A stretch of 64,000 nt of DNA from Desulfobulbaceae bacterium (GCA_004332195.1 SJBG01000006.1:51342-115341), one strand, 5' to 3'. Positions 17,334 to 26,198 are shown, numbered from the stretch's first letter. The notes: generated by a model from the letters alone, not told the origin. Translations and numbers: made by a program.

Positions 17334-19070
17334 ATGGATAAAATAACGAGTCTTATTCACCTATTGCCGGTGGCAGCGCCCCCGCCCAGCCTGAAGGACA
17401 ATACCGGCGATCTCGACCGTTTGCAAAGGGCGATTCGATCGCTGCCCGGTTTTGCCGCCTGCCCGCTGGTGATCCCTTATCGACGGCAGGCGGTTTTGGC
17501 GGCCAATTTCCGGCGGTGCGGCTTTCAGGGGGTGGCCCTGCTCAATGAGTTGGCATTAACGGTTAATGGAAAGTCAAGAGAGAAGGGCGCGGGAGCAACG
17601 TCGGCTTGCTGGCAACTGGTTGATTTTCTGTCGACTATTCCAGCCCGCCTGCCGGCTATGGCCCTGGATCTTGGCACCACCCATTTAGCGGCGGTTTTGC
17701 TTGATCTGCTCAACGGACAAGAGCTGGCTTGCGCAACCAGGGTAAACAGTCAGACAGCCTATGGAGCGGACATTCTCAGCCGGATCCATTTTGCCGCCGT
17801 TAAGGATGGGGAGGAGGATACAGGAGGAGGGCTGGCGAGGTTGCATGGGGCGGTGATTGCCGATATCAACACCCTGGCCGGGCAATTGGCTAAGACCGCC
17901 GGTCTGCCGCCAGGAGCAATCCGGGCCATGAGCGTGGCCGGCAACACCGCCATGAGTCATCTATTCCTGGGGCTTAATCCTTATCATCTTTGTCGCGAAC
18001 CCTATATCCCGGTGGTCAATGCTCCAGCCCCGGTGGCCGCGGTGGAGTTGGGCCTGGATATTCATCCTGCCGCGCTGGTGCACGTATTGCCGGGAGTGGG
18101 CAGTTATTTCGGCGGTGACTTGCTGGCCGGGATTGTCGCCTGTGACCTTGATCTGGCCGGCGAACCGGCCATGCTGATCGATGTTGGCACCAACGCCGAG
18201 GTGGTGGTGGGGTGTCGTGACTGGCTGATGGCTTGCGCCGGGGCAGCCGGACCAGCCCTGGAAGGTGGGGTGGCGGAAATGGGGATGCGGGCCGGAATCG
18301 GGGTGATTGAGCGGGTGAGTATCGATCCGGTTTCCGCTGAGCTTGCTTTTACGGTGATCACCGAGGATTTGGCATCAGACCTTACGAGCAACTCCCGATC
18401 CTGCTCAGGGTCGGCTTCCGCGACCGACGTCCGGGATAATCGCAACCATCGGCCCAAAGCCCGGGGGATTTGCGGGTCGGGGATCATTGACCTGATGGCG
18501 GAGCTTTTCCTGGCCGGGATGATCGATGTTCGTGGCAAATTCCGGCCCAAGCGGATGGGCGCGCGCCTGGTGGCCCGACCCGATGGCCCGGCCTTTGTGG
18601 TGGCCCGACCCGAAGAGGCGGTCGGAGGCAAGGCGGTGGAGGTCAGTCAGCTCGATCTTGATGCCCTGATGCGCTCCAAGGCGGCGATGTATGCCGTTTT
18701 GTCCACCTTAATGGAGCAACTGGGGCTGCCGTTTTCCGCCTTGAAGCAGATTTATGTGGCCGGGGCCTTTGGTCGCCGGATTGACCCACGCCAGGCCGTG
18801 GTTTTGGGAATGATCCCCGACTTGCCCCTGGCCACTTATCGGTCGGTGGGCAACAGTTCGTTGGCGGGAGCCGGTCGTTACCTGCTTTCGGCGGCGGCGC
18901 GGGAGCGGGTGCGGGCGGCGGCAAAAAAAACCACTTATCTTGAACTTAACGTCAACCACGAGTTTATGCTTCGTTTTTCCGGCGCCCGTTTTATCCCCCA
19001 CACCGATCGCCGCTTGTTTCCCTCGGTCCCCCGGCCCGACGAGTCGGAAAACCGGAAGGTTAATGATTAA
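17334..19070 (+). CDS. ASKHA-fold corrinoid-activation protein homologue (RACo-like, no N-terminal ferredoxin domain)
   Basis: RACo proteins use ATP to drive reduction of inactive Co(II) corrinoid proteins in methyl transfer. This 578-residue product has the actin/Hsp70-type phosphate-binding loop MALDLGTTHLAAVLLD at about residues 106-121, the VNSQTAYGADILSRI block, the second phosphate loop MLIDVGTNAEVV, and the adenosine block VAGAFGRRIDP. These are hallmarks of the DUF4445/RACo family. The [2Fe-2S] domain usually found at the N-terminus is absent and the first 100 residues lack Cys clusters. About residues 345-370 are a polar low-complexity insert. Its 3' end overlaps the convergent phosphohexomutase gene by 11 bases. 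Confidence 0.85.
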   Translation: MDKITSLIHLLPVAAPPPSLKDNTGDLDRLQRAIRSLPGFAACPLVIPYRRQAVLAANFRRCGFQGVALLNELALTVNGKSREKGAGATSACWQLVDFLSTIPARLPAMALDLGTTHLAAVLLDLLNGQELACATRVNSQTAYGADILSRIHFAAVKDGEEDTGGGLARLHGAVIADINTLAGQLAKTAGLPPGAIRAMSVAGNTAMSHLFLGLNPYHLCREPYIPVVNAPAPVAAVELGLDIHPAALVHVLPGVGSYFGGDLLAGIVACDLDLAGEPAMLIDVGTNAEVVVGCRDWLMACAGAAGPALEGGVAEMGMRAGIGVIERVSIDPVSAELAFTVITEDLASDLTSNSRSCSGSASATDVRDNRNHRPKARGICGSGIIDLMAELFLAGMIDVRGKFRPKRMGARLVARPDGPAFVVARPEEAVGGKAVEVSQLDLDALMRSKAAMYAVLSTLMEQLGLPFSALKQIYVAGAFGRRIDPRQAVVLGMIPDLPLATYRSVGNSSLAGAGRYLLSAAARERVRAAAKKTTYLELNVNHEFMLRFSGARFIPHTDRRLFPSVPRPDESENRKVND

Positions 19071-20625
19071 TCAGGTCCAGCACATCTTGAGTTACGTTAG
19101 CCAGTAGGGCCTGGTCTCCTCTGGTTTCCACATTGAGACGAAGCAAGGGCTCGGTGTTGGAGCTTCGGATATTGAGGCGGAAATTGTTGGCGCTGAAGCT
19201 GAAACCATCGGTGTCGTCGCACTCCCCAGGGAAATTTTGACACCAGGATTTAACTCTGGCAATCGCCGCTGCCGGGTCCGGCGTCCGGCTGTTGATTTCA
19301 CCGCTTACCGGGTAGGCCCGGCGGCAATCAGCCACCAACTGAGCCAAAGTTTTACCGCTGACGCTTAACAGTTCAACAATCAGCAACCAGGGAATCATCC
19401 CTGAGTCGCAGTAGAAGAACTTGCGAAAATAGTGGTGGGCGCTCATCTCGCCGCCGTAAACCGCGTCTTCAGCCCGCATTTTTTCCTTGATGAGGGCATG
19501 CCCGGTTTTGCTCAACCGGGGAACGCCTCCGGCTTTTTTAACAATTTCAATGGTATTCCAGACCAGGCGGGGATCGTGGATAATTTTGCCCCCGGGATGG
19601 CGGGCCAGAACGACTTGAGCTAACAAACCCACCAGGTAGTAGCCTTCGACAAAGTTGCCCTCATGGTCGAAGAAAAAACAGCGATCAAAGTCGCCATCCC
19701 AAGCCAAACCCAGATCGGCCCCGTGTTGTCGCACCGCCTGGGCGGTAAGTTCTTGGTTTTCGGGCAGTTGGGGGTTGGGAACCCCGTGGGGAAAGCGGCC
19801 ATCGGGCTCCCATTGCTGGCGGATAAACTTGCAGGGCAGGTGTGGAGCCAGTCGGTCCACCACCGCTCCGGCCCCGCCGTTGCCGGGATTGGCGATAATG
19901 ATCAGGGGTTTGAGCTTGGCTGGGTTGATATAAGAAAGCAGGTGATCGATATAGGCGGTTGTGGTATGCTCCCGCCAGTCGGGCGGAGGGGCGCAGATCG
20001 GTGCTTGGGCGTTTGTCGATTGCCGGCGGGCCGATGAATCTTCGCCGGCGGGGAAAACCCCGCTGCCGCTACCGCTATCACCAATACCACTACCGCTACC
20101 ATTGCCGCCGTCGTCGCTACCGCCAGCGCTGGTGACGATTGAAGTATTGACACTCGAAGGTAAAGTTGCTCGAACTTGCTCCGCTTGATGGACGTTCACC
20201 GGCCTTTCGCGCGCCGCCATGGCCAAGGCGGCGATTTCAGCCAGGCCGGTGTCAGCGGCAATGGGCCGGGACTGTTCCCGTACCAGTTTCATCCCATTGT
20301 AGTCAGCGGGATTGTGGCTGGCGGTGACCATGATCCCGCCGTCGGCCTGTAAGTGGGCGACGGCGAAATAAACCTCCTCAGTGCCGCAAAGGCCCAGCTC
20401 CAAAACCGCAGCTCCACCCCCCGTCAACCCCTGTTTAACTGCGGCGGCCAACTCCGGACTGGAAAGACGGATATCGTGCCCCAGCACCACCCGGCGGGGG
20501 CGCAGATGGCGAGCAAAGGCCCAACCGATACGATAAGCCAGGTTCGCGTCAAGTTGCTCCGGGACCCGGCCGCGGATATCGTAAGCCTTAAAGCAAGTGG
20601 GTATTGAGGCGACGGCAGAGTCCAT
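19060..20625 (-). CDS. Phosphomannomutase/phosphoglucomutase
   Basis: This alpha-D-phosphohexomutase moves phosphate between C1 and C6 of hexoses for polysaccharide precursors. The catalytic phosphoserine is Ser103 in TASHNPADYNGMK, the metal-binding loop is DGDFDRC, the sugar-binding loop is GGEMSAHHYF, and the phosphate-binding loop near the C-terminus is RSSNTEPLLRLN. Between about residues 155 and 210 there is a Gly/Ser/Asp-rich insertion (SGSGIGDSGSGSG) encoded by short repeats, which is not part of the normal fold. The ATG at 20623-20625 is divergent from the next gene. It overlaps the ASKHA gene tail to tail. Confidence 0.92.
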   Translation of the reverse strand: MDSAVASIPTCFKAYDIRGRVPEQLDANLAYRIGWAFARHLRPRRVVLGHDIRLSSPELAAAVKQGLTGGGAAVLELGLCGTEEVYFAVAHLQADGGIMVTASHNPADYNGMKLVREQSRPIAADTGLAEIAALAMAARERPVNVHQAEQVRATLPSSVNTSIVTSAGGSDDGGNGSGSGIGDSGSGSGVFPAGEDSSARRQSTNAQAPICAPPPDWREHTTTAYIDHLLSYINPAKLKPLIIIANPGNGGAGAVVDRLAPHLPCKFIRQQWEPDGRFPHGVPNPQLPENQELTAQAVRQHGADLGLAWDGDFDRCFFFDHEGNFVEGYYLVGLLAQVVLARHPGGKIIHDPRLVWNTIEIVKKAGGVPRLSKTGHALIKEKMRAEDAVYGGEMSAHHYFRKFFYCDSGMIPWLLIVELLSVSGKTLAQLVADCRRAYPVSGEINSRTPDPAAAIARVKSWCQNFPGECDDTDGFSFSANNFRLNIRSSNTEPLLRLNVETRGDQALLANVTQDVLDLINH

Positions 20626-20667
20626 AATGTTGCCACCTTAAATTATAATGGAAATTTGAAGAAACTA

Positions 20668-21276
20668 ATGAACCAACAGACCAGCGCTGACCAACTGCCG
20701 TCGAGCTTAGCGGTTCGCTTGGTCAAGCTTTATCGGCGGATGGAGGCGGCTTACGATATCGTCGCCCGACAACTTGATTTTTCCTGCCGGGCTTGCCCCG
20801 ACAACTGCTGCGACTCCTATTTTCTCCACCACACCCGCATCGAATGGGCCTACCTGCGGGAGGGCCTGGCTCAACTACCCCCGGAGCGGCAGGCACATGT
20901 CATGATTCAGGCCCGCGACTATCAACAGCGGGCGAAGACCGCCCTTGCCGCCGGCATTCGTCCGACCATCATGTGCCCCCTTAACGAAGCGGGATGGTGC
21001 GACCTCTATCAACATCGTCCGATGATCTGTCGTCTACACGGAGTGCCATCCAGTCTGCGTTTCCCCAGCGGTCAGGTCAAGAAGTTCCCCGGCTGTTTCC
21101 GCAGTCAGGAACTGACCGCCGGGCACCCGGCGATCCCCATGGTGGAACGAGCCTCGTTACTTCAAGAACTGGTCATGCTGGAAGGACTGATGCCTTCCGG
21201 TTCGACCTCGTCGGGGTTTACCCGGCTCAAGGTCCAAAAAAGCATTGCCGAGATGATCCTGGAAGAGTTGCCGTAA
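20668..21276 (+). CDS. YkgJ-family cysteine-cluster protein
   Basis: This protein of about 203 residues has a Cys pattern near its N-terminus (SCRACPDNCCDSYF) followed by CPLNEAGWCDLYQHRPMICR and a later PGC. This matches the YkgJ/UPF0153 cysteine-cluster family, which is thought to bind a metal or Fe-S cluster; no enzymatic role is established. The phrase RPMICRLHG is the family's best-conserved block. The ATG at 20668 is preferred; an in-frame TTG lies four codons upstream. Its neighbours, the phosphohexomutase and DAHP synthase genes, give no functional hint. Confidence 0.82.
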   Translation: MNQQTSADQLPSSLAVRLVKLYRRMEAAYDIVARQLDFSCRACPDNCCDSYFLHHTRIEWAYLREGLAQLPPERQAHVMIQARDYQQRAKTALAAGIRPTIMCPLNEAGWCDLYQHRPMICRLHGVPSSLRFPSGQVKKFPGCFRSQELTAGHPAIPMVERASLLQELVMLEGLMPSGSTSSGFTRLKVQKSIAEMILEELP

Positions 21277-21331
21277 ACCTTATAATCATCCCGATTTTTC
21301 AGCTATTTACCATAGATCAGTTAAGCAATGA

Positions 21332-22696
21332 TTACAGGTTGGTTGAACAATTGTCGCGAATCAGCTGGGCAATCTGAAAGGCCAGTTCCAGGCTCTGCTC
21401 AGCATTGAGCCGGGGATCGCACATGGTCTGGTAGTTTTGGGCCAACTGCTGATCCACGATATCGCGACTCCCGCCCACGCACTCGGTGACATCGGCTCCG
21501 GTCATTTCAAAGTGAATCCCGCCGGGTACCGTATCTTCCTGCCAGTGAATTTCGAAAAATGCCCGAATTTCTTCAAGAATATTGATGAAATTACGGGTTT
21601 TGAGGCCGCTTGCGGTGGCATAGGTGTTGCCGTGCATGGGGTCGCAACTCCAGACCAGATTAAATCCTTCCGTCTTCAAAGCGCGGACCAGGGGGGTCAA
21701 CCCCTCGGCGATTTTTTTGATGCCAAAGCGGGCAATCAAGGTCAACTTGCCCGGTTCGTTTTCCGGATTAAGGATATTGACCAGCCGCTTGACATCATCG
21801 ATGTTGTGGTTGGGACCGATCTTGACCCCAATAGGATTATGGACTCCTCGGAAAAATTCAATATGGGCCCCGTCGATCTGGCGGGTACGCTCGCCAATCC
21901 ACAGCATGTGGGCCGAGCAGTCGTACCAGTCGCCGGTGGTGGAATCCTGGCGGGTTAAAGCCTCCTCGTAACCCAACAGCAGAGCCTCATGCGAGGTGAA
22001 AAAACTGGCCTGGGTAAGCTGGGGCATATTGGTGTCCAGGCCCACCACCCGCATGAAGTTGATGGCCTGTTCGATCTGGCGGGCCAGCTTTTCATATAGC
22101 TGTCCCTGCGGCGAGTTTTTAACAAACTCTTGGTTCCAGGCATGCACCCGATCCAAGGCCGCGTAGCCGCCCCGAGTAAAGGCCCGCAGAATATTCATGG
22201 TGGCGCAGGCCATAAAATAACCCTTGACCATCCGCTGAGGATCGGGCCGCCGGGCCTCTATGGTCGGTTCGCTACCGTTGACCATATCCCCCCGATAGCT
22301 GGGCAGCTCCGTCCCGTCGACTATTTCCGTATCGGCCGAGCGCGGTTTGGCGTACTGACCGGCCATGCGCCCGACCTTGACCACCGGCTTACCGCCGGCA
22401 TAACCCAAAATCACCGTCATCTGGAGAATAACTTTTAACAACTCGCGGATTGCCGAAGCGGTACACATGGAAAAACTCTCGGCGCAGTCGCCACCCTGCA
22501 ACAAAAAAGCCTTGCCTCTGGAGGCCATGGCCAACTGATTTTTGAGATCACGGATCTCGCCGGCAAAAACCAGGGGTGGCAGGGCGGAGATGGTGGTCAG
22601 GGCCTCGTCAAGGGCCTGGTGGTCCGGCCAATCAGGTTGCTGCAAGGCGGAAAAATTACGCCAACTGTCTTTAGTCCAAGGTTGATGATGACGCAT
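21332..22696 (-). CDS. 3-deoxy-D-arabino-heptulosonate 7-phosphate synthase, class II
   Basis: This enzyme condenses PEP and erythrose 4-phosphate, the first step of the shikimate pathway. The 454-residue product has the class II (plant-type) signatures LLQGGDCAESF, GRMAGQYAKPRS, SHEALLLGYE, GVHNPIGVKIGPN, SCDPMHGNT and GGIHFEMTGADVTEC. The N-terminus begins MRHHQPWTKDSWRNF from the ATG at 22694-22696, which has GGGAG about ten bases upstream. A TTG two codons earlier is too close to that site. It shares product flow with pheA at 42746 and with the chorismate-derived menaquinone pathway. Confidence 0.95.
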   Translation of the reverse strand: MRHHQPWTKDSWRNFSALQQPDWPDHQALDEALTTISALPPLVFAGEIRDLKNQLAMASRGKAFLLQGGDCAESFSMCTASAIRELLKVILQMTVILGYAGGKPVVKVGRMAGQYAKPRSADTEIVDGTELPSYRGDMVNGSEPTIEARRPDPQRMVKGYFMACATMNILRAFTRGGYAALDRVHAWNQEFVKNSPQGQLYEKLARQIEQAINFMRVVGLDTNMPQLTQASFFTSHEALLLGYEEALTRQDSTTGDWYDCSAHMLWIGERTRQIDGAHIEFFRGVHNPIGVKIGPNHNIDDVKRLVNILNPENEPGKLTLIARFGIKKIAEGLTPLVRALKTEGFNLVWSCDPMHGNTYATASGLKTRNFINILEEIRAFFEIHWQEDTVPGGIHFEMTGADVTECVGGSRDIVDQQLAQNYQTMCDPRLNAEQSLELAFQIAQLIRDNCSTNL

Positions 22697-22744
22697 GGCC
22701 AAAAGCTCCCAAAATTTTTAGAAGTATCCGTTTACGATAACGAA

Positions 22745-23638
22745 CTACAGCTCCAACCAGGATTCGGAAAAGACATTCTGGCCGGAGAGTACCTTGTATG
22801 TCTTGTAATGCTCCAGCGCCGTACCGACAAGAGTGGCGGGGTCGGGATCGTTGCCGTCCATCATACCGTGGACCAGGTCTACCAGGTTTTGGCGCTCACC
22901 CTTGCAGATTGCCATCAGTTCGCCATCGTAGGAATTGACAATGGCAGTAGTGATCCCGTATTTCATCAGCATAATCAAGTAGGTACGATCGAGATACTTG
23001 CGCAGATGCTCGGCCACGCCGTTTGAAACATTGGAAAGCCCCACGGTGGAACCGGCGCCCGGAGCGATCTCCTGGAGCATGCTCATGAACTCCAAGCCGG
23101 AGTTAATCTGATCGGCGCCCAGAGTCATGGGGGTGCCGATGGGATCAAAAAGCATCTTTTCATTGGGGATTCCCGCCTCGGCCAGGGCCATCATCAGATC
23201 AACGGCCATGGCGGCCCGCTCGTTGGAATCTCTAGGCATGCCGTCGGGGCCCCAAAGCAGGGCAATCACGTTACAGCCGGCCGCGGCGGCCACCGGAATC
23301 AGCTTTTCCATTCGTTCCGGCTGGGCTGAAATGGAGTTCATAATCGCCGCTTGTTTGTTCTGCAGGGCCTTAAAACCGGCGGCCATGGCCACGGTGTTGG
23401 CGGTGTCCAGGCACAGGGGAACAGGGGCGACCGCTTCCACGATTTCAACCATCCACGGCATCAACTCGGCGCCATCCTTGCGGGCCGGGCCGATGTTGAG
23501 ATCGAGATAGGATGCCCCGGCGGCGACCTCTTCCTTGGCCATTTGTTGAATCGGATCGGGATTACGTGCCTTCATCGCGCCACCGCTGCGCTTACCCATG
23601 ATGTTGATGCTCTCGGCGATCGCCTGCACTTCGTTCAT
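22745..23638 (-). CDS. AcsE-like methyltetrahydrofolate:corrinoid protein methyltransferase
   Basis: This pterin-binding TIM-barrel protein (dihydropteroate-synthase fold) of 297 residues is predicted to pass the methyl group of methyl-H4folate to a corrinoid iron-sulfur protein in the Wood-Ljungdahl pathway. Characteristic blocks are GASYLDLNIGPA, PLCLDTANTVAM, MNSISAQPERM, LFDPIGTPM and TVGLSNVSNG. The ATG at 23636-23638 follows a strong AGGAGGG. CFeSP and CODH/ACS genes are not in the window, so the partner is inferred. A RACo-like activator at 17334 fits the same pathway. Confidence 0.87.
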   Translation of the reverse strand: MNEVQAIAESINIMGKRSGGAMKARNPDPIQQMAKEEVAAGASYLDLNIGPARKDGAELMPWMVEIVEAVAPVPLCLDTANTVAMAAGFKALQNKQAAIMNSISAQPERMEKLIPVAAAAGCNVIALLWGPDGMPRDSNERAAMAVDLMMALAEAGIPNEKMLFDPIGTPMTLGADQINSGLEFMSMLQEIAPGAGSTVGLSNVSNGVAEHLRKYLDRTYLIMLMKYGITTAIVNSYDGELMAICKGERQNLVDLVHGMMDGNDPDPATLVGTALEHYKTYKVLSGQNVFSESWLEL

Positions 23639-23679
23639 TACGGCCCTCCTGCTTAGCTGAAAAAGGTTAAAAAATATAA

Positions 23680-23705
23680 GGCTACCTTGAAAAATTAGCT
23701 ATTTT
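23680..23705 (-). repeat. MITE-like element, copy E (terminal fragment)
   Basis: Only the right-hand terminus remains (GGCTACCTTGAAAAATTAGC plus TATTTT), in reverse orientation. It lies at the 3' end of the PII-like gene, and the TAG stop of that gene falls inside it. Confidence 0.65.
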
Positions 23706-24376
23706 GGAGGTTCCATCCTCTTGATTCCGGAGACGCGCTCTACCGGCAGAATGAAGGCTATTCCCCGACCGGGCACATCCAGATCGGTGGCTGTCCGGAT
23801 AGCTTGCAGCACTTCGGCGCTTTGGTCGCGACCGATCAGGGTGAGAATCACATCCTTTTCCGGTTCGATGGGAATGGAAAAAATGGTCGCTTGTTCGTGA
23901 ATTCCCGTACCACGGCCACAGAGAATGGTGCCGCCCTCGGCCCCGGCCTCTTTGCTGGCGTCCATCACCGTTTGGGCATTACCACTGTTAACTATCGTGA
24001 TGATCAGGACAAAATCGCTTAGTTTTTTCATATCCTGCCTCTTTTTGGCATCCAGCTCACAAAAGTGGGGGATACCGGCCACCCCCGCCACGTCGATGAT
24101 CAAGGCAATTCCCTGACAAGCATCGCGCAGTTTGCCCGCCTCAACCACTTTGGCAAACAGCAGATCTTCGATCTTTTCGGGAAACAGGGTAAGCACTATC
24201 TCCTTATTATCGAAGATGGGAATCCCTAAGAATTTTTTTTCGCACAGCCCGGTGCCTTTACCCAGAAAGATGGTGCCGCCCTCGGCCCCGGCCTGGGCGC
24301 CAGCCTTGATAATTTCCTTGGCCCGGCCGTGTTGAACCACCGTGATCAATAATTTATGACAGGAAATCAAGCTCAT
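23699..24376 (-). CDS. Tandem PII-like protein
   Basis: This 225-residue protein contains two copies of a PII-like (GlnB/ferredoxin-like) fold. Each half reads roughly LLITVVQHGRAKEIIKAGAQ, GAEGGTIFLGKGTG, an IPI strand, a VLTLFPEKIED strand and a ..GIALIIDV ending; the second half repeats this with ILCGRGTGIHE and GIAFILPV. PII proteins sense nucleotides and small ligands and control membrane transporters. The ATG at 24374-24376, with AAGGAGG upstream, overlaps the stop of the preceding DUF1538 gene by four bases, so it is coupled to that membrane protein. Its stop codon lies in MITE remnant E. Confidence 0.85.
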   Translation of the reverse strand: MSLISCHKLLITVVQHGRAKEIIKAGAQAGAEGGTIFLGKGTGLCEKKFLGIPIFDNKEIVLTLFPEKIEDLLFAKVVEAGKLRDACQGIALIIDVAGVAGIPHFCELDAKKRQDMKKLSDFVLIITIVNSGNAQTVMDASKEAGAEGGTILCGRGTGIHEQATIFSIPIEPEKDVILTLIGRDQSAEVLQAIRTATDLDVPGRGIAFILPVERVSGIKRMEPPK

Positions 24377-25101
24377 GATCGTCCTCCTTGGCCGCGATTG
24401 TACAATAGTCCCAGGATCAGCACTGCCAGAATGGGGGTTAGGGCCACCAGGGTAATCATACCAAAGCCGTCCAACAGCGGATTGCGCCCCTCCAAGGCAT
24501 CGGCCGCCCCCAAAGCGACCGCCATGACAAAAGTCACGGTCATCGGTCCAGAGGCGACCCCGCCGGAATCGAAGGCAATGGCGGTAAAGGTCTTGGTGGA
24601 AAAGCGGATCAACAACAGGGCCAGCAGATAGCCGGGGATAATAAAATACCACAGGGGAATGCCCAGCAGCATCCGGGCCATGGAGAGGGCGACGGAAAAA
24701 CCCACTCCCAGGGAGAGCGCGTAGAGCATAACCTTTTGCGGGATTGAACCACTAGAGACTTTTTCCACCTCCAGGATAAGAATTCGCACCGCCGGCTCGG
24801 CATAGGCCGCGACAAAGCCGAGCATGAAACCAACAGGAATCAACAACCAACTATGGCGCATCGCCGCCATGGTTGCCCCAATTTCAGATCCCACCGGGAA
24901 AAAGCCGACCTTGACTCCCTGCAGAAAAAGCGCCAGTCCCAAAAAAGTCGGGATCACCCCCTTGAGGATATTGAAAAACCGAGCTCTTGGCAGGTGGAGG
25001 ATAAAAAATTGAAAAAGAAGAAAAAAACCCAGCAGGGGGATCAGGGCTAGCCCGATCTCCAGCAAAATATCCCCAAACCCCGTAAAAATCTTGATCTCCA
25101 T
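24373..25101 (-). CDS. DUF1538 membrane protein, second of a split pair
   Basis: This multi-span inner-membrane protein of about 243 residues has roughly six to seven hydrophobic segments. It shows DUF1538 blocks LGFVAAYAEPAVRIL, IAFDSGGVASGPMTVTFVMA and DGFGMITLVALTPILAVLILG. The same blocks occur in the DUF1538 gene at 25500. Many relatives carry both copies in one chain of about 500 residues. The function is unknown to me; transport is suspected because of the coupled PII-like gene. The start is taken as ATG at 25101; a GTG two codons upstream is possible. It overlaps the PII-like gene by four bases. Confidence 0.85.
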   Translation of the reverse strand: MEIKIFTGFGDILLEIGLALIPLLGFFLLFQFFILHLPRARFFNILKGVIPTFLGLALFLQGVKVGFFPVGSEIGATMAAMRHSWLLIPVGFMLGFVAAYAEPAVRILILEVEKVSSGSIPQKVMLYALSLGVGFSVALSMARMLLGIPLWYFIIPGYLLALLLIRFSTKTFTAIAFDSGGVASGPMTVTFVMAVALGAADALEGRNPLLDGFGMITLVALTPILAVLILGLLYNRGQGGRS

Positions 25102-25208
25102 CCGCACCTTAAACCGTGTTTGGCTACCGTTTAACTTCGTTCCGACCAGGTCATTTCGCCTATTTTACTGCGAAAAACGATTTTCCAGTCGTTCGTTTCG
25201 GTAAAGTA

Positions 25209-25233
25209 TGGTTGACCGATGCCGGTCAACAAG
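25209..25233 (-). repeat. Loose MITE internal module
   Basis: TGGTTGACCGATGCCGGTCA, continuing to AACAAG, matches the internal palindrome segment of long-type MITE copies C and D, but here it stands alone about 100 bases from copy F. It lies in the gene-free stretch 25108-25499, in which nothing else is recognised apart from copy F. Confidence 0.6.
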
Positions 25234-25337
25234 AGGACCTAGGCACAAGTTGTGCCCTATGTGAACCGCGCATAAACGAGTTATGTTAGCTGTTTATACA
25301 GGGGTAGCATGTTGCCGAAACGCACCAACTAACTATA

Positions 25338-25510
25338 GGCCACCTTGAAAAATTGCTCTTTCGCCCGATTTCTGCGTTATGCTCAAAAAATTATCCTCGG
25401 AATATCAACTATATGCCTGCGGTAATAAGTTCCCTTGTTGACCATATGCCTGCGGTAATTTTTTTACGTGCCTTGATCTCGAACAAAATAGCTGATTTTT
25501 CAAGGTGGCC
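25338..25510 (+). repeat. MITE-like element, copy F (173 bp, long type)
   Basis: Both 17-bp terminal repeats are intact. The interior is rearranged: the phrase CATATGCCTGCGGTAAT occurs twice around a shortened palindrome segment (TTCCCTTGTTGACC). Flanks are TATA (25334-25337) and CATA (25511-25514), a near-match 4-bp duplication. It separates the two DUF1538 genes, and its terminal CCACCTTGA supplies the end and TGA stop of the upstream one. Confidence 0.85.
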
Positions 25511-26198
25511 CATAGTAAATGCCCAACAGCATTACCGCCAGAATCGGGCCAATCGAGGCCAGGGCCACCAGACCGAAGCCGTCGGCTGAGGTTCTTCTGC
25601 CGCCCAGTACCGAGGCCACCCCGACCCCCAGGGCGATGATGAAGGGGACCGCCATCGGTCCGGTGGTCACCCCGCCGGCGTCAAAGGACACCGGTACGAA
25701 ATAAGCGGGGGCGAAAGCGGCCAGTAAAAAAATCAGGGCGTAACCCCCCACCAACAAAAAGGAGAGGGAAACACCGAGGATAATCCGCAGCATCGCTAAG
25801 CCGACAAATAAAGCGACTCCCGCGGCCACCATGTAGATTAACGTATTTTTCAAGATTACCCCGCCGAAAACCTGGTCAACCTGCATGGCCAATACCCGCA
25901 CGCCTGGTTCGGCCACGGTGGCGGCAAAACCGAGGAGAACCCCAAATAAGACCATCAGCCAGGCCCGGCCCAACTTGGGGAGAGAGGCGCCGATTAACTC
26001 GCCGATGGGCAGTATTGCCACCTGCACTCCCCACAAAAACAACATCAGCCCGACGGTGACCATGACCAGTCCCACCAGAAACTGAAGAAAAATATTCAGC
26101 GGCAACCAGATCACCGTAAATTGCAGGACAAACACCAGGGCCGTAAGCGGCATCACCGAGAAAAAAACTTCGCGGGCGGTTTCTTTGATATCCTGCAT
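25500..26198 (-). CDS. DUF1538 membrane protein, first of a split pair (stop codon donated by MITE)
   Basis: This 232-residue protein has about seven hydrophobic segments and the DUF1538 blocks LLGFAATVAEPGVRVLAM, VSFDAGGVTTGPMAVPFI and DGFGLVALASIGPILAVMLLG. The ATG at 26196-26198 has GAGGAG upstream. The last residues Gly-Pro-Pro and the TGA stop are read from the terminal inverted repeat of MITE copy F, so the native C-terminus may have lost a few residues. It is the first gene of a probable operon: DUF1538, MITE, DUF1538, PII-like. Confidence 0.85.
   Translation of the reverse strand: MQDIKETAREVFFSVMPLTALVFVLQFTVIWLPLNIFLQFLVGLVMVTVGLMLFLWGVQVAILPIGELIGASLPKLGRAWLMVLFGVLLGFAATVAEPGVRVLAMQVDQVFGGVILKNTLIYMVAAGVALFVGLAMLRIILGVSLSFLLVGGYALIFLLAAFAPAYFVPVSFDAGGVTTGPMAVPFIIALGVGVASVLGGRRTSADGFGLVALASIGPILAVMLLGIYYGPP

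Noticed and set aside
20630..20650. Possible MITE end (GCCACCTTAAATTATAA) between the phosphohexomutase and YkgJ genes
   Set aside because: Too short and diverged from the 17-bp terminal repeat to distinguish from chance.
21437..21958. Long plus-strand frame opposite the DAHP synthase gene
   Set aside because: Antisense shadow of a clear class II DAHP synthase; no motif or ribosome-binding site supports it.
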